DNA of 33,594 nt. It comes from Polyangiaceae bacterium. Lineage in GTDB: Bacteria > Myxococcota_A > Polyangia > Polyangiales > Houyiibacteriaceae. The position numbers and the translations under genes are program-made. The first letter of the stretch is position 1; every line of letters begins with the position of its first letter. The DNA lies in NCBI GenBank assembly GCA_027009115.1, contig JALVDI010000229.1, positions 1 to 33,594 of the forward strand, given 5' to 3'. This document shows, piece after piece, positions 19,667 to 27,686 of the stretch. The notes beneath the pieces are model-generated. The model was given only the letters and a program-made list of their open reading frames with translations. It did no database searches and was not told the DNA's origin.

Positions 19667-21896
19667 GGTGCTGGACGTCCCCAGCGAGCTGGCGGCGGTG
19701 GGCGAGGCGGTCCAGGGCCGCTTCGAAGCCCAAAAGCGGGTGCTCTCCTTCGCGGAGTACCTGGGGGAAGTCGCGGCGCACCCGCGCCGGCACACCCGTG
19801 ACGCCGCGCGTTACTTGCACGACGCCTTCGTGCACTTCGGTAGCTACGAAGTTGAACGCCCCTGGGGGAGGGCGAGACGCTGGGCGCTCTTCGATCTCCC
19901 CTTCGAGCCCAAGGACGGTACGCGCAGCGACCATCTGGTCGGCCACGAGGCACTCCAGAACGCCTTCTTCCGGACGCTCCAGGGCTTCCGGCGAGAGGGG
20001 CGCGCCAACCGCCTCGCGCTGCTCCACGGTCCCAATGGGAGCGCCAAGAGCACCTTTGCGGCGTGCCTCATGCGCGCCCTGGAGGCCTACTCCCAGACCG
20101 ACGAAGGAGCGCTGTATCGCTTCTCGTGGATCTTTCCCCGCGGGGCCGACGGCAAGACCCTCGGCTTTACGACGGCCGAGGAGGGACCGGCGCCGGGGGA
20201 CAGCTACGCGCACCTTCCCGAGGAGCGCATCGACGCCAAGCTCCCGAGCGAGCTGCGGGAGCACCCGCTTCAGCTCGTGCCCGTTCCCGAGCGTCGTCGC
20301 TTGCTCCGGCGCTTGCAGCAAGGCGGCGAGCTCGACGCGGCGCCGCCGGACTGGCTTTGGTCGGGCGAGCTCGGCCACAAGAACCGGATGATCTTCGAGG
20401 CGCTGCTCACCGCCTACCGCGGCGAGATGCGGCGGGTCCTCGCGCACGTCCAGGTCGAGCGCTTCTACATCTCGCGGCGCTATCGGCAGGGCGCCGTCAC
20501 CATTGGGCCGCAGATGGCCGTGGACGCGCGGGAGCGCCAGATCACCGCCGATCGTTCCCTGGCCTCGTTGCCGGCGTCCCTGAGCGCCGTGACCCTCTTT
20601 GAGGCGTTCGGCGAGCTGGTGGATGCCGCCGGTGGCCTCGTCGAGTACTCGGACCTCCTCAAGCGCCCCCTCGACGCCTGGAAGTACTTGCTGCTGGCGA
20701 TCGAGACCGGCGAAGTGATGCTCCCGATGAGCAACATGCCCATCAACAGCGTCCTGGTGGCAAGCTCGAACGAGCTCCATCTCAAGGCCTTCCAGGAGCA
20801 CCCGGAGTACCAGAGCTTCCAGGGCCGGCTGGTCCTGTTGCGGGTGCCCTATCTGCGCGACTACCGACAGGAGCAGGGCATCTACGACGCGCAGATCGTG
20901 CCGCAGGTTCGCAAGCACGTAGCCCCTCACGTGACCTACGTGGCGGCGCTCTGGGCGATCCTCACGCGGCTGAGGCGAGCGCGAAGCGACCGTTACGCCG
21001 ACCCGGAGCTCGGTCGCCTGGCGGCGTCCCTGACGCCCCTCGAGAAGGCGGATCTCTACGCGCTCGGGGCAGTGCCGCGGCGCTTCGATCGCGAGGAGGC
21101 CAAGACCCTCGCCCAGGGGATCGGGGCCATCTTCCGGGAGCCTTCGGGCACCCTCGACTACGAAGGGCTGATGGGAGCGTCGCCCCGGGAGATGCGCATG
21201 CTCTTGCTCGATGCCGCTGCCGACGGTTCCGAAGCCTGCTTGTCGCCGGTGAGCTTGCTCGACCGCCTCGAGCGCTTTTGTGAGCGCGACGACTACGAGT
21301 TCCTCCGGCTGAAAGCGGACCACGGTTTTCACGACGCGAGCGGGTTCGTCGACCAGGTCCGCGAGCGCTGGCTCGACATCGTCGACGACGAGCTGCGTGG
21401 CGCCACGGGGCTGGTCGAAGAGGCTCAGTACCTCACGCTCTTCGAGCGCTACGTCACGCACGTCAGCCACCTCATCAAGAAGGAGCGCGTCTACAACGAG
21501 GTGACGGGGACCTACGAGGACCCCGACGAGGCGCTGATGAGCCGCGTCGAGACGATGCTCGGCGCCAAGGATGCGCAGGGTTTTCGCGACGAGCTCATGA
21601 GCCGCGTGGCTGCCTGGGCCCTCGATCATCCGGACGCTGAGGTGGACTACCGAACGCTCTTCCCAGGGTACATTGAGCGTCTGGAAGAAGCTTATTTCGA
21701 AGAGCACCGCAAGCAGATCGCCGCGATCGCGCGCGCCGTGCTGCGCTCGTTGGACGACCCTGGGGAGGTCGAGCCCGAGCTCCTCGAAGCCGCGCGCGCC
21801 ACCTTCGAACGCCTGCGCGAGCGCCACGGCTACGAGGCGGCGAGCATACGAGTCGCCCTCTCGGCGCTCCTGAGCGAGCGCTACTCCGACGACTGA
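19656..21896 (+). CDS. prkA: PrkA-family serine protein kinase / AAA+ protein
   Basis: FAEYLGEVAAHPRRHTRDAARYLHDAFVHFG; P-loop LLHGPNGSAKSTFAACLMRALE; GLVEYSDLLKRPLDAWKYLL; PINSVLVASSNELHLKAF. GTG at 19656 overlaps the preceding gene by 11 bp; GTG at 19668 is an alternative start. Confidence 0.93.
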   Translation: MSTEVLDVPSELAAVGEAVQGRFEAQKRVLSFAEYLGEVAAHPRRHTRDAARYLHDAFVHFGSYEVERPWGRARRWALFDLPFEPKDGTRSDHLVGHEALQNAFFRTLQGFRREGRANRLALLHGPNGSAKSTFAACLMRALEAYSQTDEGALYRFSWIFPRGADGKTLGFTTAEEGPAPGDSYAHLPEERIDAKLPSELREHPLQLVPVPERRRLLRRLQQGGELDAAPPDWLWSGELGHKNRMIFEALLTAYRGEMRRVLAHVQVERFYISRRYRQGAVTIGPQMAVDARERQITADRSLASLPASLSAVTLFEAFGELVDAAGGLVEYSDLLKRPLDAWKYLLLAIETGEVMLPMSNMPINSVLVASSNELHLKAFQEHPEYQSFQGRLVLLRVPYLRDYRQEQGIYDAQIVPQVRKHVAPHVTYVAALWAILTRLRRARSDRYADPELGRLAASLTPLEKADLYALGAVPRRFDREEAKTLAQGIGAIFREPSGTLDYEGLMGASPREMRMLLLDAAADGSEACLSPVSLLDRLERFCERDDYEFLRLKADHGFHDASGFVDQVRERWLDIVDDELRGATGLVEEAQYLTLFERYVTHVSHLIKKERVYNEVTGTYEDPDEALMSRVETMLGAKDAQGFRDELMSRVAAWALDHPDAEVDYRTLFPGYIERLEEAYFEEHRKQIAAIARAVLRSLDDPGEVEPELLEAARATFERLRERHGYEAASIRVALSALLSERYSDD

Positions 21897-21974
21897 GTGC
21901 ACCGATCCAAGCGCTCCTCGGCGGGCTCCTTTCTTTTCCTCTGGGTCGTGGCCGTGCCTCGACGCCGCGCTCAG

Positions 21975-23477
21975 TCAGTCGAACAGGCCGGGCCAGGTCG
22001 GCAGCGGCGCGTCCGGAGGCGGCGTGAACCGCACCGCCTGGGGCCACGCGCACAACAGTCCCGCCAGGATCCCGGCGGGGCGGTGGTTGCCGCTGCTCTT
22101 GACTCCGCCGAAGGGCAGCCGGCCACTCGCCCCGGCGCTGGACTGGTTCCAGTGCAGCACGCCGACGCGGAGCTCGTCGGCGGCACGTTCGAAACGCTCC
22201 TCGGACGCCGTGAAGACCGCGCAGGAAAGACCGTAGTCGGTGTCGTTCGCCAGCGCGACGGCCTGGTCGAGGCCGTCGACGGGGTACACGGCGATGTCGG
22301 GGCCGAAGAGCTCGTCGTGGGTGTAGCCCTCGACCCGGATGTCCGGCGCCGGGGCGAGGTGCAACGAAGGGCGCACGTACCATCCCCGGTGGCCTGGCAC
22401 CTCGTGGGCGCCGCCGGAGACCACCGCCTCGAAGCCGGCGGCCCGGGCGCGTTCCTGTGCCGCGAGCAGCTCTCGCCGGGAGGCCTCGGTGATCAGCGGC
22501 CCCATGAACACGCCCTCGTCGAGGGGGTAGCCGACGGTGAGGCTTCGGGCCGCCGTGGCGAGGGCCTCCACGAGGGCTTCGGCGACGGGCGTGGCGACGA
22601 AGACCCGCGAGGTCGCCGTGCAGCGTTGTCCGGCGCTCGCGTAGGCGGCGAAAGCGATCTGGTTGGCGGCGCGGGCCAGGTCCGCGTCGTCGAGGACGAT
22701 CGTGGCGTTCTTGCCGCCGAGCTCGAGGGCGATCAGCCGGCCGGGCCGGTGCGCGTTCGCCGCCAAGATCTTCTGGCCCACCGCGAGCGAGCCGGTGAAC
22801 AGGATCCCGTCGACGTCGTCGTGGGACACGAGCGCCTCGGCGCTGGTAGCTCCGCCTTGCACCACGTTGACCACCCCCGGCGGGAAGCCTGCCTCGTCGA
22901 AGCAACGCGCCATCCAGACCGCCGCGTTGGGGGTCTTCTCGCTCGGTTTGAACACGACCGTGTTGCCGTGCAGGAGCGCCGGAACGATTTGGCCGTTGGG
23001 GAGGTGCGCTGGGAAGTTGAAGGGGCCGATCACCGCCATGACGCCGTGGGGGCGGAAGCGGATGGCGCCGGGCAGATCGTCGACCCGCCGGTCGCGGGTC
23101 CAGGCGGCCCCCTCGCCGAGCATCAGGTCGACCTTGCTGGCGAGCGCCGCTGCCTCGCCGCGGGCATCCCACAGAGGTTTGCCGACCTCCCGGGCGATGG
23201 TCTCGGCGATCGCCTCGCGATGGTGGCGGACGCGATCTTGATACTTGCGCAAGAGGGCGCGCCGCCCTCCTTCCCCGAGGCGGCGCCAGGCAGGGAAGGC
23301 GCGCCGGGCCGCCTCGATCGCCTCGTGGACGTGGTGGTGAACGACCACGTGGCGGCCGACGAGGTCGTTCTGGTCGGCGGGGCTGAGGATCCGGAGCTCG
23401 TCGTCGCCCGAAGAGGCGGTCGTGAAGCGGCCGTCGATGAAATCTCCGGGGCAATCAAGGGTAGGGCGGGCGGTCAT
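21975..23477 (-). CDS. astD: AstD-like succinylglutamate-semialdehyde dehydrogenase (aldehyde dehydrogenase superfamily)
   Basis: GPFNFPAHLPNGQIVPALLHGNTVVFKPSEKTP; catalytic SAGQRCTATSRVFV; SAGASGRLPFGGVKSSGNHRPAG (AstD-type). SD GAGAGG upstream. Confidence 0.85.
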   Translation of the reverse strand: MTARPTLDCPGDFIDGRFTTASSGDDELRILSPADQNDLVGRHVVVHHHVHEAIEAARRAFPAWRRLGEGGRRALLRKYQDRVRHHREAIAETIAREVGKPLWDARGEAAALASKVDLMLGEGAAWTRDRRVDDLPGAIRFRPHGVMAVIGPFNFPAHLPNGQIVPALLHGNTVVFKPSEKTPNAAVWMARCFDEAGFPPGVVNVVQGGATSAEALVSHDDVDGILFTGSLAVGQKILAANAHRPGRLIALELGGKNATIVLDDADLARAANQIAFAAYASAGQRCTATSRVFVATPVAEALVEALATAARSLTVGYPLDEGVFMGPLITEASRRELLAAQERARAAGFEAVVSGGAHEVPGHRGWYVRPSLHLAPAPDIRVEGYTHDELFGPDIAVYPVDGLDQAVALANDTDYGLSCAVFTASEERFERAADELRVGVLHWNQSSAGASGRLPFGGVKSSGNHRPAGILAGLLCAWPQAVRFTPPPDAPLPTWPGLFD

Positions 23478-23542
23478 GGTACCTCTCGGGTCGGGGGAAG
23501 AGGCGGATTGTTTTCCTGCGGCCGTGCGCTCGTGAGCCCTTC

Positions 23543-23959
23543 CTACGATCGGTTCGGGTCGGCTGGCGAGCGTTCAGGGCCTTCGACCGGTTCTCCGTTC
23601 ACCTGGGGCCGCGGCATCTCGCTCAGGCGCGCCGCGCAGCGCCCCTCGTGGCAAAGGCAGCGTCCTCCGCAGTCGAGGGTGCCGAACTGGCAGTCCATGG
23701 TGCACATGGCGTCCTCGCAGCTCGGCGCGTTGGCTGCCGCGACACAGGCGGCGGCGTGGCAGCAAGCCGCAGGCACACAGTCGGCGTCGGTCTCGCAGGC
23801 GTCCTCCCCGACGACGAGGTTGTCGCCGCCCCCAGCTTCGTTGCGGTCGGTTTCCTCGGCCTGGTCGAGGTGAATCGTGCGCTCGTGGGGGGCCTCGCGG
23901 GTGGCGCAGGCCAGAGTGAGCACAAGTAGGGCGGTGAACACAGCGTAGGTCGATCGCAT
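23543..23959 (-). CDS. Cysteine-rich lipoprotein (eight-cysteine-cluster-like)
   Basis: MRSTYAVFTALLVLTLACATRE lipobox; CETDADCVPAACCHAAACVAAANAPSCEDAMCTMDCQFGTLDCGGRCLCHEGRC. Confidence 0.78.
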   Translation of the reverse strand: MRSTYAVFTALLVLTLACATREAPHERTIHLDQAEETDRNEAGGGDNLVVGEDACETDADCVPAACCHAAACVAAANAPSCEDAMCTMDCQFGTLDCGGRCLCHEGRCAARLSEMPRPQVNGEPVEGPERSPADPNRS

Positions 23960-24249
23960 GACGTTCCTTGGGACGGGTCCGGGGGAGCGAGCTTCAGCCA
24001 GTAGGGCGCCTGGCGCAAGGGGGCCGTCCCGTGCCGTCCGGCGCTCAGCGCGGGTTGGGTGCTTCGCGCTCTCGTTGGGTGCTCGCGCCCGTTGCCCCTT
24101 GGCAGCCCGCCCCGTATCGACCGTGCTCGATCGCGCTCGAAAGGGCGCCCCTGCGCGGTGAAGGCGGGCGAGAAAACCTCGAGGCTTCCTGAGGCGCGAT
24201 GCGCCGCCAGATCGCGCTCCCGGTCGCACGGAGAGAGGTGAAAGGGCGG

Positions 24250-24909
24250 TCAGCTCTTGAGCTGCCGGTACACGCCGACCACGACCCCGAGGATCCGCGT
24301 CGGGCGCCAGTCGGTCTTCGGGATGAGGATCGGTGCCATCGACGAGTTCTCGGGTTGCAGGCGGATGTGGTCGCGCTCGGGGAAGAAGCGCTTGCACGTC
24401 GCCTCGTCGCCGACGAGGGCCACCACGATGTCGCCTTTGCGCGCTTCGAGGCGCTGGCGGACGAAGACGTAGTCGCCGTCATGGATCCCCGCCTCGATCA
24501 TCGACTCGCCCATGATGCGCAGGCCGAAGACATCCTTGCCGCCGCCCACGAGCATGCGATCGATGCGGATCCGGTCTTCGGGCTCTTCGAGCGCCTCGGC
24601 CAGCGCGCCGGCGGCCACCCGCCCCAGGATCGCGATCTCGACGGTGTCGTCGTCGGTGGCGTTCGCCTCCGGTCCGTCGAGGGGGCTGCCGTCTGGACGG
24701 CGCAGCAGCCGCAGGGTGCGCGATTTCATGTCCTCACGCGTCAGGAAGCCCTTGCGCTCCAGCGCCCGCAGGTGGTCGTTCACGCCGTTCGTGCTCTTGA
24801 TGCCGAGGTGGTTGCCGATCTCGCGGAGGGTCGGGGGGTAGCCTCGAACGTGGATGCTCTCGGAGATGAACTCGAGCACGGCGCGCTGGCGGTCGGTGAG
24901 CTTCTGCAT
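24250..24909 (-). CDS. lexA: SOS repressor LexA
   Basis: MQKLTDRQRAVLEFISESIHVRGYPPTLREIGNHLGIKSTNGVNDHLRALERKGFL; cleavage site VAAGALAE; catalytic Ser GESMIEAGIHDGDYV; Lys ARKGDIVVALVGDEATCKRF. Confidence 0.97.
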   Translation of the reverse strand: MQKLTDRQRAVLEFISESIHVRGYPPTLREIGNHLGIKSTNGVNDHLRALERKGFLTREDMKSRTLRLLRRPDGSPLDGPEANATDDDTVEIAILGRVAAGALAEALEEPEDRIRIDRMLVGGGKDVFGLRIMGESMIEAGIHDGDYVFVRQRLEARKGDIVVALVGDEATCKRFFPERDHIRLQPENSSMAPILIPKTDWRPTRILGVVVGVYRQLKS

Positions 24910-24937
24910 GGGATCCTGCGGGCAAAGAGGGGCGGGT

Positions 24938-24950
24938 CACTGAAACAGTG
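24938..24950. promoter_or_regulatory. Candidate LexA operator (inverted repeat CACTG-AAA-CAGTG)
   Basis: Perfect 5-bp inverted repeat 29 bp upstream of the lexA ATG. CACTGAAA also recurs (minus strand) in the upstream TTGACACTGAAAGTTTGACAC element. Confidence 0.45.
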
Positions 24951-24963
24951 TCCAGTTCTAGGC

Positions 24964-25006
24964 CAGGCTACGTGCAGAATGTCTGGTGTCAAACTTTCAG
25001 TGTCAA
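24964..25006 (-). promoter_or_regulatory. Candidate lexA promoter region with tandem TTGACA elements
   Basis: Minus strand TTGACACTGAAAGTTTGACACCAGACATTCTGCACGTAGCCT; second TTGACA to TAGCCT has a 16-bp spacer. Confidence 0.4.
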
Positions 25007-25103
25007 AAAAGCAGCGTGGGTCGGAGTGTAAGCGCCGCCGTGGCTCGGCGTTGTCCCCACGAAGCGGCCTGCTGTCGGGAAACGGGGCCGCAAGGAGGAC
25101 CCC

Positions 25104-25802
25104 ATGCATCGCACGCTCGCCCTCGCCGCCTTGCTCGCTTCGTTCGCCTCGCCTGGCGCCGCGCAGCGAGCCCGGCGCCCCACTCGCTACCTCTTCCTCG
25201 ATCCGCCTGCGGCCTCTGTCGAGGTTCGAGTGCGAGCGCCGGCCCCGGTGCTTCCCGTCGTGCCCGAGCCGGTGCTTCCTGTTGTGCCCGAGCCGGTGCT
25301 TCCTGTTGTGCCCGAACCTGCGCCCACGCCGCAGCCCAATCCCCCACGGTGGTTCGTCGGTGCCGGCACCGGGGCACTCATCCGTTTCGACGGAGCGGGT
25401 CGGGATGCCACTGCGAGCTATCGCCTGGACCTCGGGGTCGCGGTCGGAGGGGCCGAGTTTGGCCTCCACTTCGATCTCGCGCCGAGGTTCCAGAGGGGCG
25501 CGGAACCTGCGGCCCTTTACACGGCGGGCGCTGCTTTCGGCTACCGTGGGCTACCGGGCTCGCGCCTCCACCCAATCGTGGGCTTGGGCATGGAGAGCCT
25601 CTTTTTGAACCCGCAAGGAGCGGGCACCGCCCGAGCGTTCGCGTTCACCGCTCGGCTCGGCCTCGAGTTGGACGTGCCCAGTGCGTTCGGTGCCCTCGCC
25701 GTTGGCTTTGATCTCCGGGCCCACCAGCCGGTGGCTGGGGCGCCCAAGGCGCAGGCTACCTTCCTGGGCCTGGCTGCTCATCTGGCGCTCCGTTTTGACT
25801 GA
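25104..25802 (+). CDS. Exported putative outer-membrane beta-barrel-like protein with VLPVVPEP repeats
   Basis: Signal MHRTLALAALLASFASPGAAQ; (VLPVVPEP)x3 Pro-rich linker; alternating Gly/aromatic strand pattern ending in LALRFD. SD AAGGAGG upstream. Confidence 0.75.
   Translation: MHRTLALAALLASFASPGAAQRARRPTRYLFLDPPAASVEVRVRAPAPVLPVVPEPVLPVVPEPVLPVVPEPAPTPQPNPPRWFVGAGTGALIRFDGAGRDATASYRLDLGVAVGGAEFGLHFDLAPRFQRGAEPAALYTAGAAFGYRGLPGSRLHPIVGLGMESLFLNPQGAGTARAFAFTARLGLELDVPSAFGALAVGFDLRAHQPVAGAPKAQATFLGLAAHLALRFD
25248..25319 (+). repeat. 24-bp tandem repeat x3 (GTGCTTCCYGTYGTGCCCGARCCK)
   Basis: Three consecutive units at 25248, 25272 and 25296 encoding VLPVVPEP; units differ only at synonymous positions. 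Confidence 0.95.
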
Positions 25803-25867
25803 GGAGTCCGACGAATCTCTCCTTGCGACGCTGAGGCCGTGCGTTATGGAGGGAGGCGGGAGGCCCC

Positions 25868-26314
25868 ATGAGCGAGCAGAAACCCCGCATCGTCGTCGCC
25901 GTCGATTTCTCGCCGACGTCCGATCGCGCCCTCGAGGAGGCGGTGCGGCTGGCGCGGCGGCTCGGCGCCGAGCTTCACGCGGTGCATGCCTATGGGCTCG
26001 CGGTCGCGGCGCTCCCGGAGGGGGCCGTGATGACGGGGCCCGCAAAGGCTGCCGAGCTCGCCGCGGAGGCTCACGAGCGCCTCGCTGAGCGTGAGGCCCG
26101 CTACCCGGACGTCACCTGGGTGCGCCACGTCGTCGCCGGGGTGCCGGCCGAGGAGGTCGTGCGCATCGCCGAGGAGCTCGGCGCCGACTACATCGTCGTC
26201 GGTACCCACGGCCGGACCGGACTGTCCCATCTCTTGTTCGGCAGTGTCGCCGAGCAGATCGTGCGCCAAGCCACCGTCCCCGTCGTGACCGTTCGGGGTT
26301 CGAAGAAGGACTGA
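25868..26314 (+). CDS. Universal stress protein UspA family
   Basis: PRIVVAVDFSPTSDRALEEAVRLARRLGAELHAVHAYG...YIVVGTHGRTGLSHLLFGSVAEQIVRQATVPVVTVRG. Confidence 0.95.
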   Translation: MSEQKPRIVVAVDFSPTSDRALEEAVRLARRLGAELHAVHAYGLAVAALPEGAVMTGPAKAAELAAEAHERLAEREARYPDVTWVRHVVAGVPAEEVVRIAEELGADYIVVGTHGRTGLSHLLFGSVAEQIVRQATVPVVTVRGSKKD

Positions 26315-26315
26315 G

Positions 26316-26630
26316 ATGACCATCACGTTTCGAGACGTCAAAGCCACCGACGGTTTGAAGGAGGCGATCGAAAAGAAGATCCAGCGTATCCGGACGCACT
26401 TCCGAGAGGTCGAGGACATCGACGTCGTCCTGCAGGCGCCGCACAAGCATCACCAGAAAGGCAATCTCTTCAGCTGCCACATCGAGGCGCACATTCCGCG
26501 CAAGCCGCCCTGCGTCGTCGGCCGAGACAGCGAGGACCACGCCCACGAGGACCCGTACGTCGCCATCCGGGACGCCTTCGCGGCCCTCGAAAGGCAGCTC
26601 GAGCACGTCACGGCTCCGCCGCGTCGCTGA
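26316..26630 (+). CDS. hpf: Short ribosome hibernation promoting factor (HPF/RaiA family)
   Basis: MTITFRDVKATDGLKEAIEKKIQRIRTHFREVEDIDVVLQAP...HEDPYVAIRDAFAALERQLE; starts 1 nt after the uspA-like stop. Confidence 0.88.
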   Translation: MTITFRDVKATDGLKEAIEKKIQRIRTHFREVEDIDVVLQAPHKHHQKGNLFSCHIEAHIPRKPPCVVGRDSEDHAHEDPYVAIRDAFAALERQLEHVTAPPRR

Positions 26631-26672
26631 AGGTTCCACCGCGTCGCTGAAGCACGGGAGGCTGCGGTCTCC

Positions 26673-27686
26673 TCAGGGCTCGGTGTCGTCGCTGCGTTCG
26701 TGGCGCCGGAGCGCTGCCGCCAGCGCCGAGAGGGGGTCGAACCCCAAGATGTCGCGAACGCTTTCGGCCTGGAGAACCCGGCCGCGCAACATTCGCGCGA
26801 TGGGGAGGACGAGGCCTGCCACATCCAGACCGTCGAGCGCTCGGGCAGAGACCTGTCCCACGCCTCGGACGGCGTCGGCGCTGAGCGCGGCCGCGACGAA
26901 GCCTGGCATCGGGTTGACCACCACGTCGCGCACCGCGATCGCCTTCGCCCAGCGGCCGGGGGTCGACGACGACAGCAACGCACGGAAGGTCGCCGCCTCG
27001 GCGAAGATCCCGAGGTGGACCGGCGCGACCGCCCGGGCCACGGCGTCGACGAAGACCCTGTGATCGCGGCGCCAGTCGCCGCCGAGGGGGCCGGCCCAGC
27101 GTGAGAGGAGGTCCGGGCCCGCGACGAGATCGATGCCCTCCCGGCGCCGCCTGAGCGCCACGGCGGTCCACAGCTCCCCGTCCCAGAGCACGAGCAGCGC
27201 CGCCTTGTCCACGGGGAGGACGAGGTCCATCGCGCGCTGCACTGCCTGCGGCGAGGGGATGGGTACACTCGCCATCGGATTGGGCCAAAGGCGAACGAGG
27301 CCTGCGTCCGCGAGCTCGCGTCCGGCCCGCGCGACCGTCAGCGTCTGGGTGAGGTAGTCCTGCCCCGGCTGGTAGCGCAGCGCCACACGCTCGGCGAGCT
27401 CCTCCATGGCGCCCGCTCGGAGCACGAGGACCCGTCGCGCGCCGGCCTCCGCTGCGAGGGCTCGCAGGGGGGGCAGCTCCTGGCCCGTGTGCGCGTCCGT
27501 GCGCCCGTCGAGGCTGTGCAGTGCGGTCAGGACGAGGTCGTCTTCGTCCACGACCACGGTCAGTGTTCCGGCGGGGCGCTGCCGTGCGCGGACCACCCGG
27601 TCGCGCAGCCCAGGCATGAAGAGGGAGAGCAGGTTCTGCCATGACGTGACGTCGAAGCCCTCGAAGCGCAGATTGCCGGAGATCAT
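26673..27686 (-). CDS. Conserved-looking protein of unknown function
   Basis: From ATG 27686: MISGNLRFEGFDVTSWQNLLSLFMPGLRDRVVRARQRPAGTLTVVVDEDDLVLTALHSLDGR...; ATGA overlap with the GH35 stop; no family recognised. Confidence 0.8.
   Translation of the reverse strand: MISGNLRFEGFDVTSWQNLLSLFMPGLRDRVVRARQRPAGTLTVVVDEDDLVLTALHSLDGRTDAHTGQELPPLRALAAEAGARRVLVLRAGAMEELAERVALRYQPGQDYLTQTLTVARAGRELADAGLVRLWPNPMASVPIPSPQAVQRAMDLVLPVDKAALLVLWDGELWTAVALRRRREGIDLVAGPDLLSRWAGPLGGDWRRDHRVFVDAVARAVAPVHLGIFAEAATFRALLSSSTPGRWAKAIAVRDVVVNPMPGFVAAALSADAVRGVGQVSARALDGLDVAGLVLPIARMLRGRVLQAESVRDILGFDPLSALAAALRRHERSDDTEP

Noticed and set aside
19548-21902. 784-aa minus ORF fully antisense to prkA
   Set aside because: Shadow ORF typical of GC-rich DNA with third-position GC bias; the plus strand encodes a clear PrkA.
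21897-21974. Bidirectional terminator between prkA and astD
   Set aside because: No convincing stem with adjacent T-tract could be found by eye.
21897-23873. 658-aa plus ORF antisense to the AstD-like gene
   Set aside because: The minus strand encodes an intact aldehyde dehydrogenase with catalytic Cys.
25248-25319. CRISPR-like repeat array
   Set aside because: No spacers; contiguous in-frame 24-bp units encoding VLPVVPEP in a coding sequence.
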